From Streptomyces litmocidini (GTDB taxonomy: Bacteria > Actinomycetota > Actinomycetes > Streptomycetales > Streptomycetaceae): a DNA stretch of 64,000 bases. Positions 41,060 through 50,380 of this stretch are shown piece by piece. Each line of letters begins with the position of its first letter. Positions within the stretch are counted from its first letter, which is position 1. The stretch covers positions 1-64,000 of the forward strand of contig NZ_BMTQ01000011.1 in NCBI RefSeq assembly GCF_014649755.1. Direction: 5' to 3'. A program made the translations under genes and the position numbers. Under the pieces are notes generated by a model that was not told the origin of the DNA, ran no database searches, and saw only the letters and a program-made list of their open reading frames with translations.

Positions 41060-43774
41060 TCAGATCTCCAAGGTCTTGGTGAGTTCCCGGATGATCGGCC
41101 GGCACGTGGCGTGCACCGGTCCGGTCCAGCCCGGCTCGTCGAGCCAGAGCCGGAGTGCGGCCAGCACGCGGGTGTCCGCGGTGCCCGCCTCTGTCACGGT
41201 CGTGAGCCACTCCTGCGGTTCGACCAGGCGCACGTCTCCGAGCTCCGCGCGCAGTTCGTCGATGTCGTAGGTGCGCTGCAGCAGGACGGAGCGCCGCTCC
41301 GACGCCCGTCCGGCGGCCGCGGCCAGCAGCGAGTCGGCGACGTCGGCGACGTGGCAGACCGGCACCAGACCGGTCAGCCGCGGCATGACGCCCTGCTCCT
41401 TGGAGATCCGCAGCAGGTTCGCGAAGACGTCGTCGTCGAGGAAGGCCGCGTCGCCCGCCGTGTGGCCGTACACCAGTCCGGTGCGGACGAGGTCGACCCG
41501 GCAGCCGTCGCCGTCCAGCGCCTCGACGTAGCTCTCGGCCACGAACTTCGACTGGGAGTACGGGTCGCCGACGGCTTCGAGGGCTTCCTCGGTCAGCGGC
41601 ACGAACTCCTGGCCCACGGAGGCGGCGGAGACGAACACGAAGCGGTGCGCGCCGCGCGCGGCCGCCGCCCGGACCAGGGCCCGGGTCGTGGCGATGCTGT
41701 CCTTGACCTGGCGTTCCAGCGGCAGCACGTGGTTCACGTGGTATCCGCAGTGCACGACGGCGCCCCAGCCGCCGGTGTCGCCCGCGGGCGCCTCCAGTTC
41801 GGCGTAGGTCAGGAACCGCACGTCCGCGAAGTCGGCCGGCCGCCGTCCGAAGCGCGCGCAGTGGCGCTCGACGATCCGCCGGGGGTTGCTGGTGGTGACG
41901 ACGGTCAGGGGACGGCCGGTGCCGAGCAGTCTGTCGAGGACGTGCCCGCCGATGAATCCGCCGGCTCCGGTGACGGTCACGGCCCGCGGGTCGCCGGCCG
42001 CTTCCCGCCGCAGGGCCGCGAGCGTGGCGGGCAGTTCGGCCAGTTCGGCCGAGACCGCGCGGAGGACGGAGGGCACGGGGGAGGCCGCGGCCCGCGGGCT
42101 CTCGCCCACGGCGGCGACGAACCCCTCGACCGTGAAGTCGTAGTTGAGCAGGTCGAAGGCCTTGCGGACCTCCTCCTCCCCGTAGATCTGGGCGAGCTTG
42201 ACCTGGAGCTGCACCAGTCCGAAGGAGTCGCCGCCCGCGTCGAAGAAGGACAGGTCGGGGGCGATCGGCGTGCCGAGGACCTCCTCGACCAGGGCGCTCA
42301 CGACGTCCTGGCCGGCTTCCTCGCCGGCGCCGGGGCGGCCCCCGGTGCCCCCGCTCCCGACGAGGGCGCGCAGGGCGTCCTTGTCGGCCTTGCCGGTGTG
42401 CGTGACCGGGATGTCGGAGACCTCCAGGAGGACGTCGGGCACTTCCCACTTCGGGAGCACTTCGCGCAGCCAGGCCTTGAGTTCCGGCTCCGGCCGGCCC
42501 GTCGTGGTGTGGGCGAGGACCAGGGAGCCGTCGTGCGTCAGGACCGCGACGCGCGATCCGAGCAGCGTGGAGAGCCGGCCTTCCAGGTCGGTGAGGGCGA
42601 TCCGGTGGCCGAGGCGCTTGATCTGGTCGTCGATGCGGCCGAGGTAGAAGACCTCGCCGTCGCGGAGTTCGACCTCGTCGCCGGTGTGGTAGGCGCTGCT
42701 GCCGTCGACCGTGGTGAACGGCCCGCCCTCCCGCTCCACGCCTTCGTAGCCCAGGGCGACCCCCTCGCCGACGATGACGAGTTCGCCGCGCCCCGAGGTG
42801 GCGTACGTGTTCGCCGCCGGGTCGTGGACGCGCGCCTCGTACCCGTCGATGGGGCGGCCGACGGAAGTGGTGAACCGGCTCGGCTCGGCCACGGAGAAGC
42901 ACACGGTGCCCTCGGTGGGACCGTAGGCGTTGAGCACCCGGCTGAACCGGGCCGCCGTCCGGAACTCCACCTCGGTCATGGCCTCGCCCGCGAAGACGAC
43001 CGTGCCGATCGTCTTGCGCGCCTCGTCGTTCAGCCGTGCGTACACCGACGGCGGCACGGTGATCACGTCGCAGCCGTGCTCGGTCAGGTGGGTGCCCACC
43101 GTGTTCACCCAGGAGCCGCCGTCCCAGGCGGGGACGACCAGGGTGCCGCCGGCGTACAGGGTCACGAGCACCTCGGCGACGGAGGCGTCGAAGGCGAGCG
43201 AGGAGAACTGGAGCACGCGGTCGCCCGGCTCGATGCCGAACAGGCGGGCCTGCGCCCGGCAGAGGGCCTCGATGCCCCGGTGGCCGACGTTCACCAGCTT
43301 GGGCAGCCCGCTCGACCCCGAGGTGAAGACCGAGTACGCCGTCTCCCGCACCGGCCAGGAGGCCGGGCTCCCGGCGCCGGCCGCCGGGGAGGCCGCGGCG
43401 GCCAGTTCGGCCGCGACGACCACCGGCCGGCCGGTGTCCTTTTCGCACGGGGTCTCGGAGGAACACCAGAGCACCAGGTCGGGCCCGGCCACGCGCAGGG
43501 CCTCACGCATGCGTTCCGGGGGGAGTCCGGGATTGAGCGGGGTGTACACCAGTCCGGCGCGCATCACGGCCAGCGTCCAGACGAGCGCCTCCGCGGTGTG
43601 CTCGCCGACCAGCGCGACGCGTACGGCCTCTGGGCAGAGGCTGCGCAGCTGCGCGGCGCGGTCCCGGGTGACCCGGTCCAGGTCGGCGTACGACCAGGTC
43701 CGCGCACCCGACTCCAGGGCCGGCTTGTCGCCGCGCGCGCCGAGGCGGTGAGCGAGGAGCGTGGAAAGATCCAC
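41060..43774 (-). CDS. NRPS, adenylation-thiolation-reductase (CmlP-like architecture)
   Basis: 904 residues. A domain 1-470: A3 TSGSSGLPK (151-159), FDAS with the substrate Asp at 196, Lys462. T domain ~490-560 with Ser517 in DAGGDSFGL. Thioester reductase ~595-904: GAGGFIGGH (603) and catalytic YSQSK. My manual specificity code is D-A-A-T-V-A-A-V-C-K, one change from a known Tyr/beta-hydroxy-Tyr code, so an aromatic amino acid is likely. The GTG at 43774 follows GAAGGGAAG. Acts as module 2 and releases the chain reductively as aldehyde or alcohol. Confidence 0.88.
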   Translation of the reverse strand: MDLSTLLAHRLGARGDKPALESGARTWSYADLDRVTRDRAAQLRSLCPEAVRVALVGEHTAEALVWTLAVMRAGLVYTPLNPGLPPERMREALRVAGPDLVLWCSSETPCEKDTGRPVVVAAELAAAASPAAGAGSPASWPVRETAYSVFTSGSSGLPKLVNVGHRGIEALCRAQARLFGIEPGDRVLQFSSLAFDASVAEVLVTLYAGGTLVVPAWDGGSWVNTVGTHLTEHGCDVITVPPSVYARLNDEARKTIGTVVFAGEAMTEVEFRTAARFSRVLNAYGPTEGTVCFSVAEPSRFTTSVGRPIDGYEARVHDPAANTYATSGRGELVIVGEGVALGYEGVEREGGPFTTVDGSSAYHTGDEVELRDGEVFYLGRIDDQIKRLGHRIALTDLEGRLSTLLGSRVAVLTHDGSLVLAHTTTGRPEPELKAWLREVLPKWEVPDVLLEVSDIPVTHTGKADKDALRALVGSGGTGGRPGAGEEAGQDVVSALVEEVLGTPIAPDLSFFDAGGDSFGLVQLQVKLAQIYGEEEVRKAFDLLNYDFTVEGFVAAVGESPRAAASPVPSVLRAVSAELAELPATLAALRREAAGDPRAVTVTGAGGFIGGHVLDRLLGTGRPLTVVTTSNPRRIVERHCARFGRRPADFADVRFLTYAELEAPAGDTGGWGAVVHCGYHVNHVLPLERQVKDSIATTRALVRAAAARGAHRFVFVSAASVGQEFVPLTEEALEAVGDPYSQSKFVAESYVEALDGDGCRVDLVRTGLVYGHTAGDAAFLDDDVFANLLRISKEQGVMPRLTGLVPVCHVADVADSLLAAAAGRASERRSVLLQRTYDIDELRAELGDVRLVEPQEWLTTVTEAGTADTRVLAALRLWLDEPGWTGPVHATCRPIIRELTKTLEI

Positions 43775-43917
43775 CGGACTTCCCTTCAGGTTGGCTTGTC
43801 GGTTGGGAGGGACCCGCCGCACGGGCGGACAGGTGGGGGCGGGGCTTCCGGCACGCCGGCGCCGGTCGTCGGTGCCGGGCGGGCCGGCCGGCGCGTCGGT
43901 ACGGGCCGGCCGGTGCC

Positions 43918-46900
43918 TCAGGGCCGTGCGGCGCCCGCCCGGACGGCCGTCAGGTCGCGCAGGATCTCGACGTACTCGGCCAGCATCCGCTCAGCGGTCG
44001 CCAGGTCCATGACATCGGCGCTGTACGGCAGGACCACCACCAGCTCGTCCCCGACCTCGTTGATCTCCACCGTCAGGTCGGCCTTGGCCGTGCCGTTGTC
44101 CACGAGCCACGGCACCACGCGGGTCCCGGCGAGGGCGGCGCGGGGGCGCAGCGGCCCCTGGTAGGCCAGGACCACCTGGACGAGGGGCTGGCCCGACGCG
44201 CCGGGCCGGGCGCCCACCGCCCGCACGACGTCGTTGAACGCGACGTACTGGTGCTCCAGACCCTCCTGGATCCGCTCGTCCACGGTGCCGAGCAGCGGGA
44301 GCGGGTCGGAGGAACCGTCGAGGGTCACGCGCATCACCACGGTGTTGGTGAAGAAGCCGATGACGTCCTCGGCCTCCTGGCTCGGGCGGCCCGAGAAGGG
44401 AGAGCCGATGAGGACGTCCCGCTGCCCGGTGCGCCGCGACACCAGGACGGCGAGCGCCAGGAGGCACACCGCGTACGGGGTGGTGCCCGCCTCCTTGGCC
44501 AACCGCTCCACGGCCGTGCGCAGTTCGGCTCCCGTCCCGCGGTTCACCCGGCCGCCGAGGTGGCTGAACGAGGCGGGCCGGGCCGCCGCGGTCGGGAGGT
44601 TCGTCTCGGTGGGGGCGCCGTCGAGCACGGAACGCCAGTGGTCGAGGCCCGCCACGAGCGCGGGGTGCCCGGCCGTGGCGCGCTGCCACAGGGCGTGGTC
44701 GCTGGGACGGAGGGCGTTCTCGGGCCGGGGGGCCGGTTCCCGTCCGGCCCGGCGCGCCGCGTAGCACTCCGCCAGGTCGAGGTCGAGCACGTCCTGCGAG
44801 AGGCCGTCGGCGACCGTGTGGTGGGTGACGAGGACGAGGACCCGCTCCTCGGCCGCCACGCCGAGCAGGACCGCCCGGAGCAGCGGTGCCCGCTCCAGAT
44901 CGAAGGGGACGGCGCCGAGTTCCGCGACGCGCCGGGCGGAGGCCGCGAGGGGGTCGGCCGCCCCGGCCAGGTCCTCCTCGGCCAGCTCCACCGTGACGCG
45001 CGGGGCGACGTCGACGCGGAGGTCGGCACCGTCCAGGTGCAGGCTGCTGCGGAAGGCCTCGTGCCGGTCCGCCAGGTCCTGCACGGCGCGCCGCAGGGCG
45101 GGCAGGTCCACGGGCCCGGTGATGTGGAGCGCGGACGTCTCGTTGTAGGCGACGGACGCGGCCCGCTTCATCCGGGCCTGGGTCCACAGCCGCCGCTGGT
45201 GCAGGGAGGCGGGGTGCGACGCGCCGGCGGCGGTGCGGGTGAGCGGGGGCAGGGCACTGCGCCCGGTGTCGCCGTCGGCCAGGAGGCGGGCGAGCTCCGC
45301 CAGGGTGGCGGTGCCGAGGAGTTCCCGGACGGTCAGCGGGACGCCGAAGTGCTCGCGGATCCGGTTCTGCACCCTGATGGCCTGGAGCGAGGTGCCTCCG
45401 AGGGCGCGGAAGCCGTCGTCGGTGCCGACCCCCTCCACCCCCAGGACGTCCTCCCAGATGCGGGCCAGGTCGGCCTCCGGCCCGGGGCGCGGGGCCGATC
45501 GGGCGGTGCGGGAGCCCGCCCCCCGGGAGCGGTGCGCCCGCAGCGCGGCCAGGTCCACCTTGCCGTGCTGGTTGAGCGGGAGGCGCTCCAGGGGCACGAG
45601 GAACGACGGGACCATGACGGGCGGCAGCTCTTCGGCCAGCCGGTCGGCCAGCTCCTTCTCGACTCCGGGGGTGCCGACGACGAAGCCGACGAGCCTGGCG
45701 TCCGGACCCTCCCCCTGGACGACGACCGCGCAGGAGTGCACGCCCGGGTGGGCGGCCATCACCGCTTCGATCTCGCCGCGTTCGACGCGCTGGCCGCGGA
45801 CGTTGAGCTGTCCGTCCACGCGGCCCATGAAGTCGAGGTTGCCGTCGGGCAGGTACCGCACCCGGTCGCCGGTGCGGTAGAGGCGGGAACCGGGCCGGCC
45901 GCTGAAGGGGTCCGGCGGGAACTGCCGCTCCGTGAGCTCGGGGAGACCCCAGTAGCCGCGGGCCAGTCCCCGGCCGCCGACGTAGAGTTCACCGGGCTCG
46001 CCGTCGGCCACGGGGTTCATCCGCTCGTCGAGGACGTGCAGTTCGCGGCCGGGCAGGGCCTTGCCGATCGGCGGCGCGTCGCCGGGCGGGCGTTCGTCCG
46101 AGGCGCTGGCCGCGACGGTCACCTCGGTGGGGCCGTAGAGGTTGATCAGGCGTCGGCCGCTCCCCCAGCGCTCGGCCGTCTGGGGCTGGCATCGCTCTCC
46201 GATGTAGGCGAGCGTGTGCAGGGCGGGCAGGGGCGGTTCCTCGGTCAGCTCGGCGAGCAGCGCGGGGGGCAGCATCGCCCCGGTGACGCGGGCGTCCCTG
46301 AGGAACTCCACCAGACCGGGACCGGCCGTCTCGGTGCCGGCGGGCGGGATGACCACGGTGCCGCCGGCGGCGAGCACCGCGTAGATGTCGAGCACCTGGG
46401 TCTCCCAGGTCAGCGGGTAGAACTGGAGGAACCGGGTGCCGGGCCCCAGGCCCAGGTAGGGCCTGATCATCTCCATGAAGTAGGTCATGGAGTCGTGGGC
46501 GTGCATGACGCCCTTGGGGCGGCCGGTGGTTCCGGACGTGTACGTGATGAAGGCGAGTCCGTCGGGATCGCCCACGGGCGGCACCGCGTCCGTCTCCGCC
46601 GTCACCGGGGCCGCGTCCGGCCCGTGCGCCGCCGGTGCGCCGGCCAGTTCCTCGGCGACGAGGAGCGGGATGCCGGTCGCGGGCACCGCGTCCCGCATGG
46701 TCCGGCTCGCCACCGCCAGGCGCGGGGCGATGTCCTCGATGATCCAGCGCAACCGGGCCTCCGGGTGCGCGGGGTCCAGGGCGACGTAGCTGCCGCCCGC
46801 CTTGAGGATGCCCAGCAGCGTCACCACCATGGCGGCGGAGCGCTCCAGGGACACGGCGACGAAGACGCCCGGCGCGACGCCCTGTGCGCGCAGCCTCCGG

Positions 46901-47028
46901 GCCGCGGCGTCGGACCGGCGCTCCAGTTCGCGGAAGTCGAGGCGTTCGTCGCCGTACTCGACGGCCGGAAGGTCGGGGTTCGACCGAGCGCGCGCGGCTA
47001 TCAGGCCTTGAATGGTGGACCGGCTCAT
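43918..47028 (-). CDS. NRPS, adenylation-thiolation-condensation module with unusual A-domain pocket
   Basis: 1036 residues. A domain 1-500: TYTSGTTGRPKG (163-174), YRTGD, Lys490 in NQHGKVD. T domain ~515-590 with Ser547 in ALGGTSLQAI. C domain ~605-1030 with HHTVADG (736-742). The usual FDxS motif reads TWETQ, so the alpha-amine-binding Asp is Glu209; code E-T-L-M-A-I-L-V-A-K is unfamiliar. This suggests a substrate with a displaced or missing alpha-amine. Being A-T-C, it should pass its acyl unit to the A-T-R protein encoded next. Weak ribosome site at the ATG. Confidence 0.88.
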   Translation of the reverse strand: MSRSTIQGLIAARARSNPDLPAVEYGDERLDFRELERRSDAAARRLRAQGVAPGVFVAVSLERSAAMVVTLLGILKAGGSYVALDPAHPEARLRWIIEDIAPRLAVASRTMRDAVPATGIPLLVAEELAGAPAAHGPDAAPVTAETDAVPPVGDPDGLAFITYTSGTTGRPKGVMHAHDSMTYFMEMIRPYLGLGPGTRFLQFYPLTWETQVLDIYAVLAAGGTVVIPPAGTETAGPGLVEFLRDARVTGAMLPPALLAELTEEPPLPALHTLAYIGERCQPQTAERWGSGRRLINLYGPTEVTVAASASDERPPGDAPPIGKALPGRELHVLDERMNPVADGEPGELYVGGRGLARGYWGLPELTERQFPPDPFSGRPGSRLYRTGDRVRYLPDGNLDFMGRVDGQLNVRGQRVERGEIEAVMAAHPGVHSCAVVVQGEGPDARLVGFVVGTPGVEKELADRLAEELPPVMVPSFLVPLERLPLNQHGKVDLAALRAHRSRGAGSRTARSAPRPGPEADLARIWEDVLGVEGVGTDDGFRALGGTSLQAIRVQNRIREHFGVPLTVRELLGTATLAELARLLADGDTGRSALPPLTRTAAGASHPASLHQRRLWTQARMKRAASVAYNETSALHITGPVDLPALRRAVQDLADRHEAFRSSLHLDGADLRVDVAPRVTVELAEEDLAGAADPLAASARRVAELGAVPFDLERAPLLRAVLLGVAAEERVLVLVTHHTVADGLSQDVLDLDLAECYAARRAGREPAPRPENALRPSDHALWQRATAGHPALVAGLDHWRSVLDGAPTETNLPTAAARPASFSHLGGRVNRGTGAELRTAVERLAKEAGTTPYAVCLLALAVLVSRRTGQRDVLIGSPFSGRPSQEAEDVIGFFTNTVVMRVTLDGSSDPLPLLGTVDERIQEGLEHQYVAFNDVVRAVGARPGASGQPLVQVVLAYQGPLRPRAALAGTRVVPWLVDNGTAKADLTVEINEVGDELVVVLPYSADVMDLATAERMLAEYVEILRDLTAVRAGAARP

Positions 47029-48056
47029 TTACAGAAATCCACGGTGCGTTTCCCCTGCCCAATGCAATTCGCCCGCCGCGAGGCGTGTGACCTCGGGCGC
47101 AACGGAAGGAACGGCGAACGGATACGAATTTCGCCCATTCCAGTGGAACCCGCCGGATCGGAAACATGGAGACGATCCGACGAACGTGTGGAACTCTCCG
47201 GATTCGGGCATATGGATGCCCATCGGCGGAGGTCGGGATGAAGAGTCACGGGGGTGCGGAGAACTGCACACACCCGACGCGGAGAACGGGACGGCCCACC
47301 CCGAAACGGCCGTCGAACCCGGGCGGGTCGCCTCACGACGTCGCTAAAGAGCGACCGGCCGGGAGGGGGGCCTCAAAGAGGTCTGTCGCCCTGCCGGAAG
47401 CTTCCGGAAAATGTCCGAAAGTTCCCTCTGATCAGAAAGGAATGACTTTGGAAATTCTGTGCGGCAGCTGAGAACCCGCCACACTCACCCGGCTCTGACC
47501 TCACCGTTTGTCCCCCGTCCACGTCGTGTTCGGCACGCCTCGTGAGCTGCGAGTTGCACTGTAGTTTGGGCTCGAAGGGCAGGCAAGTGCCAATCTCTCG
47601 AACGCGACTTGACGAAGATGCTTGCGCCCTTCGGACCTTTCTGTTTCGATGGCGGACGCATGAGGCGAAGGCCTTGACACGGGGGTGTCTTCAATGGGCG
47701 ACACAGCCGGGCCGGGCCCGGGTACGCCATTCCGTACCGCAGCGCCGTACCCCTTCGGCCCATCGGCACCGCAGCAGTCCGCCGACCGGGCCGAAAAAAA
47801 CGCGAAGTAAGTCAGGTCGCAGCCCCGGTCCGGCACTCCGGACCCGGCCGGACCCTCTGGAACAGTCGCCGCATCGACCACCGGAACCGCACGGCTCCGG
47901 CCCGTCCTGATGCGCTTCTCGGCCATGCCCGGCGAACGGAATAACAGAATCCGCTACGCCGGGGACGGCCCTGTGCGACAGCGCGCACGGGTTCGACCGT
48001 GCGGGTTTCGGACGGCCGGACCTCGGAATCAGTCTTGACATCAAGGGAGGGGCCTG
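47029..48056. promoter_or_regulatory. 1-kb divergent control region of the biosynthetic cluster
   Basis: No convincing gene in 1028 bp; the open frames present lack Streptomyces codon bias and family similarity. It separates the NRPS operon (leftward) from the oxygenase/ArgG-like operon (rightward). GC content is clearly lower at 47030-47250 and 47400-47700. It contains two perfect palindromes (47393-47406, 47426-47435) and TTGACACGGGGGTGTC at 47674-47689, an inverted repeat overlapping a -35-like TTGACA. Confidence 0.6.
47393..47435. promoter_or_regulatory. paired palindromes CCGGAAGCTTCCGG and TCTGATCAGA
   Basis: A 14-bp perfect palindrome at 47393-47406 and a 10-bp perfect palindrome at 47426-47435, with AAAGT/ACTTT flanking the second. 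Their centres lie about 31 bp apart (three helical turns), as for cooperative regulator binding. No regulator gene is in the cluster. Confidence 0.45.
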
Positions 48057-49178
48057 GTGATTCAGGTACGTGAACCAACACAGCCACCGGCCGCCGCCGG
48101 CGGCGATCCCGCCTGTGGCACGATCACGCCGCTCGACGACGTGACGATCACGCTCACCCACGCCGAACGCGAGGCGGCCGGGGACGTGTTCGCCGCGTCG
48201 GCCCGTGCCCTGAAGGACCGGCCGCTGGACGACGAGGAGCTGCTGACGGAGGCCGGGTTCGCGGGACTCCGGCTGCCGAGACGGGTCCTGGAGGCACTCG
48301 GCCGGTTCCGCCGGCACGGGAACGACGCCGGCGCGCTCCTGCTCCGGAACATGCCGGTCGACCTCGCGCCCCCCGCGACCCCGGCCGACGGGTTCCTGCC
48401 CCACTGGAACGACCTGCCGGTGGCCACCTTCGCGCAGCTCGCCGTGGCGTCGACCGTGGGCGACGTCATCGCCTACGCGGACGAGAAGCTCGGCAGGATC
48501 GTCCAGGACGTCACCCCCGTCGAGGGGGCCGAGAGGCGCCAGGAGAACTCCGGGACGGTCTACCTCGAACTCCACACCGAGGACGGGTTCCACCCGTCCA
48601 AGCCGGACTTCATCACGCTCCTGTGCATACGCCCCGACCACGAGCGCACCGCCCGAACCGTCGTCGGCGCGGCGGCCCGGGCGTTGCCGCTGCTGTCCCG
48701 GCGGACCGCCGCCGTCCTGCGGGAGCCGCGCTTCCGCCTCAGGGTGAGCAGTTCGTTCGGGGACGGTTCCGGCGACCTGCTCACCGGTCCGCTGCCGGTG
48801 CTCTCCGGCACGGCCGCCGTCCCGGACCTCCTCGCCGACTTCCACGCCATGGACGCGCTCGACGAGGAGGCGGGAGCCGCCCTGGAGGAGCTCAGGTCCG
48901 CGTTCCTCGCGACCCTGCGGGGCGGCGTCCTCGAAGTGGGCGACCTGCTCGTCGTCGACAACCGCACCGCCATCCACGGCCGTTCGCAGTTCGCCGCCCG
49001 CTTCGACGGGACCGACCGCTGGCTGCGGCGGTGCTTCGCCGTCACGGACATCCGCTCCTCACGGGCGGCCCGTCCCGCCGGCTCGCGCGTGTGCCGCCCC
49101 CTGCGGGACATCGGCCTCTTCTCCCCCGGCCCGCTCATCACCCCACGAATCGAGGACCCGGCGTGCACCGGTTCATGA
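48057..49178 (+). CDS. clavaminate synthase/VioC-like Fe(II)/2-oxoglutarate oxygenase
   Basis: 373 residues. The iron motif is HxE (ELHTEDGFHPSKPDFITLLC), diagnostic of the CAS/AsnO/VioC clade, with distal His in DNRTAIHGRSQF and the co-substrate Arg in DRWLRRCF. These enzymes hydroxylate free or carrier-bound amino acids at the beta carbon. It is shorter in the lid segment than VioC, so the substrate cannot be guessed. GTG start with AGGGAGGGG upstream. First gene of a four-gene operon; overlaps the ArgG-like gene. Confidence 0.85.
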   Translation: MIQVREPTQPPAAAGGDPACGTITPLDDVTITLTHAEREAAGDVFAASARALKDRPLDDEELLTEAGFAGLRLPRRVLEALGRFRRHGNDAGALLLRNMPVDLAPPATPADGFLPHWNDLPVATFAQLAVASTVGDVIAYADEKLGRIVQDVTPVEGAERRQENSGTVYLELHTEDGFHPSKPDFITLLCIRPDHERTARTVVGAAARALPLLSRRTAAVLREPRFRLRVSSSFGDGSGDLLTGPLPVLSGTAAVPDLLADFHAMDALDEEAGAALEELRSAFLATLRGGVLEVGDLLVVDNRTAIHGRSQFAARFDGTDRWLRRCFAVTDIRSSRAARPAGSRVCRPLRDIGLFSPGPLITPRIEDPACTGS

Positions 49179-50380
49179 CGAGCCTGGAAGAACTCGCCGA
49201 GCAGCCGCCGCGGCACATGCTGCTGCTGTACTCCGGCGGCGTCGACGGGACCTATCTGCTCCAGCGGCTCCACTCCCTGGGGACCAGGGTGACGGCGCTG
49301 CACCTCCGCATCGGCGACCGCGAGTCCTCGGCCACCGCGGCCGAGCAGGCCCGGATGTTCGGCGCGAGCTTCGTCGACGTGGACGTGACGGACGGGTTCT
49401 TCGACGAGTTCGCTCCCGCCGCCGTCCACGCGGACGCCCTGTACCAGGACCAGTTCCCGGTCGGCTCGACGCTCACCCGGCCGCTCATGGCCCGGACCGC
49501 CGTGCAGGTGGCGCGGGAGCACGGCTGTGACGTGATCGGCCACACGGCGACGTACATGCAGAACAGTTCGATCCGGCTCAGCGGTTCGATCGCCGCCCTC
49601 GCGCCGGAGATCGGCGTGGCCGCGCCGTTCCTCGGCTCCGACCTGCCGCGCGAGGCCAAGCTGGCCTCGCTCCAGGAGGCCGGCCTCTCCTTCCCGGAGG
49701 GCATCCACAGCGTGGACGCCAACCCCTGGGCGCGGGTCATCGAGTGCGGGTCCCTGGAGAGCCCGGAGAACCGCCTGGACGAGAGCGTCTTCCGGTGGAC
49801 CCGGGACGTCGCCGACACCCCCGCCGACCCGGCCGAGGTGCTCCTCACGTTCCGGGAGGGCCTGCCCGTCGCCCTCGACGACGCGCCGATCGCCTTCGGC
49901 GACCTCGTGGAGCGCCTCAACGTGCTGGCCGGCGAGCACGGGGTGGGCCGCTCCTCCGGCCTGGAGGACACCCCGTTCGGGGTGAAGAACCACGAGATCC
50001 GCGAGGCTCCCGCCGCCACCGTGATCATCAAGGCGCACCAGGTCCTGGCCAACGCCGTCTTCACGGCCCAGGAGCACGCGGTGCGCGGGTCGATCGCCCG
50101 GGAGTGGACCACGACCGTGGTCCAGGGCGGCTGGTTCAGCCACCTCGGCGAGAGCCTGGCCAGGTGCCTGGCCGATCTGGACCGCCCGCTGGAGGGTTCC
50201 GTGCGGCTGCGGCTGCACCGGGGCGCGCTCACCGTGCTCAGCGTGAACTCGGAGAACGGCCTCTACTACACACGCTTCGGCAAGACGTTCCACGCGTCGA
50301 TGTCCGAGTACTCCTACACACCTTGGCTGTCGCTGGCCACTCTGCCCAGCCGACTGCGACGATTCGGAGCTCCGCGATGA
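49163..50380 (+). CDS. argininosuccinate synthase-like amide/amidine ligase with altered pocket
   Basis: 405 residues. The PP-loop is YSGGVDGTYLLQRL, and EIGVAAPFLGSDLPREAKLA and FREGLPVALDD then LNVLAGEHGVGR match ArgG along its length. Where ArgG has GATGKGND (aspartate/citrulline pocket), this protein has TATYMQNS: Asn is kept, Asp becomes Ser and GKG becomes YMQ. It probably adenylates a ureido or carboxyl group and couples another amine. No argininosuccinate lyase partner is present. The GTG at 49163 has GAGGA six bases upstream; the ATG at 49175 is an alternative overlapping the previous stop. Confidence 0.82.
   Translation: MHRFMTSLEELAEQPPRHMLLLYSGGVDGTYLLQRLHSLGTRVTALHLRIGDRESSATAAEQARMFGASFVDVDVTDGFFDEFAPAAVHADALYQDQFPVGSTLTRPLMARTAVQVAREHGCDVIGHTATYMQNSSIRLSGSIAALAPEIGVAAPFLGSDLPREAKLASLQEAGLSFPEGIHSVDANPWARVIECGSLESPENRLDESVFRWTRDVADTPADPAEVLLTFREGLPVALDDAPIAFGDLVERLNVLAGEHGVGRSSGLEDTPFGVKNHEIREAPAATVIIKAHQVLANAVFTAQEHAVRGSIAREWTTTVVQGGWFSHLGESLARCLADLDRPLEGSVRLRLHRGALTVLSVNSENGLYYTRFGKTFHASMSEYSYTPWLSLATLPSRLRRFGAPR

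Noticed and set aside
47431..47471. Possible tiny peptide MTLEILCGS in the cluster control region
   Set aside because: The AAAGGA abuts the ATG with no spacing and the peptide has nine residues; no evidence for translation.
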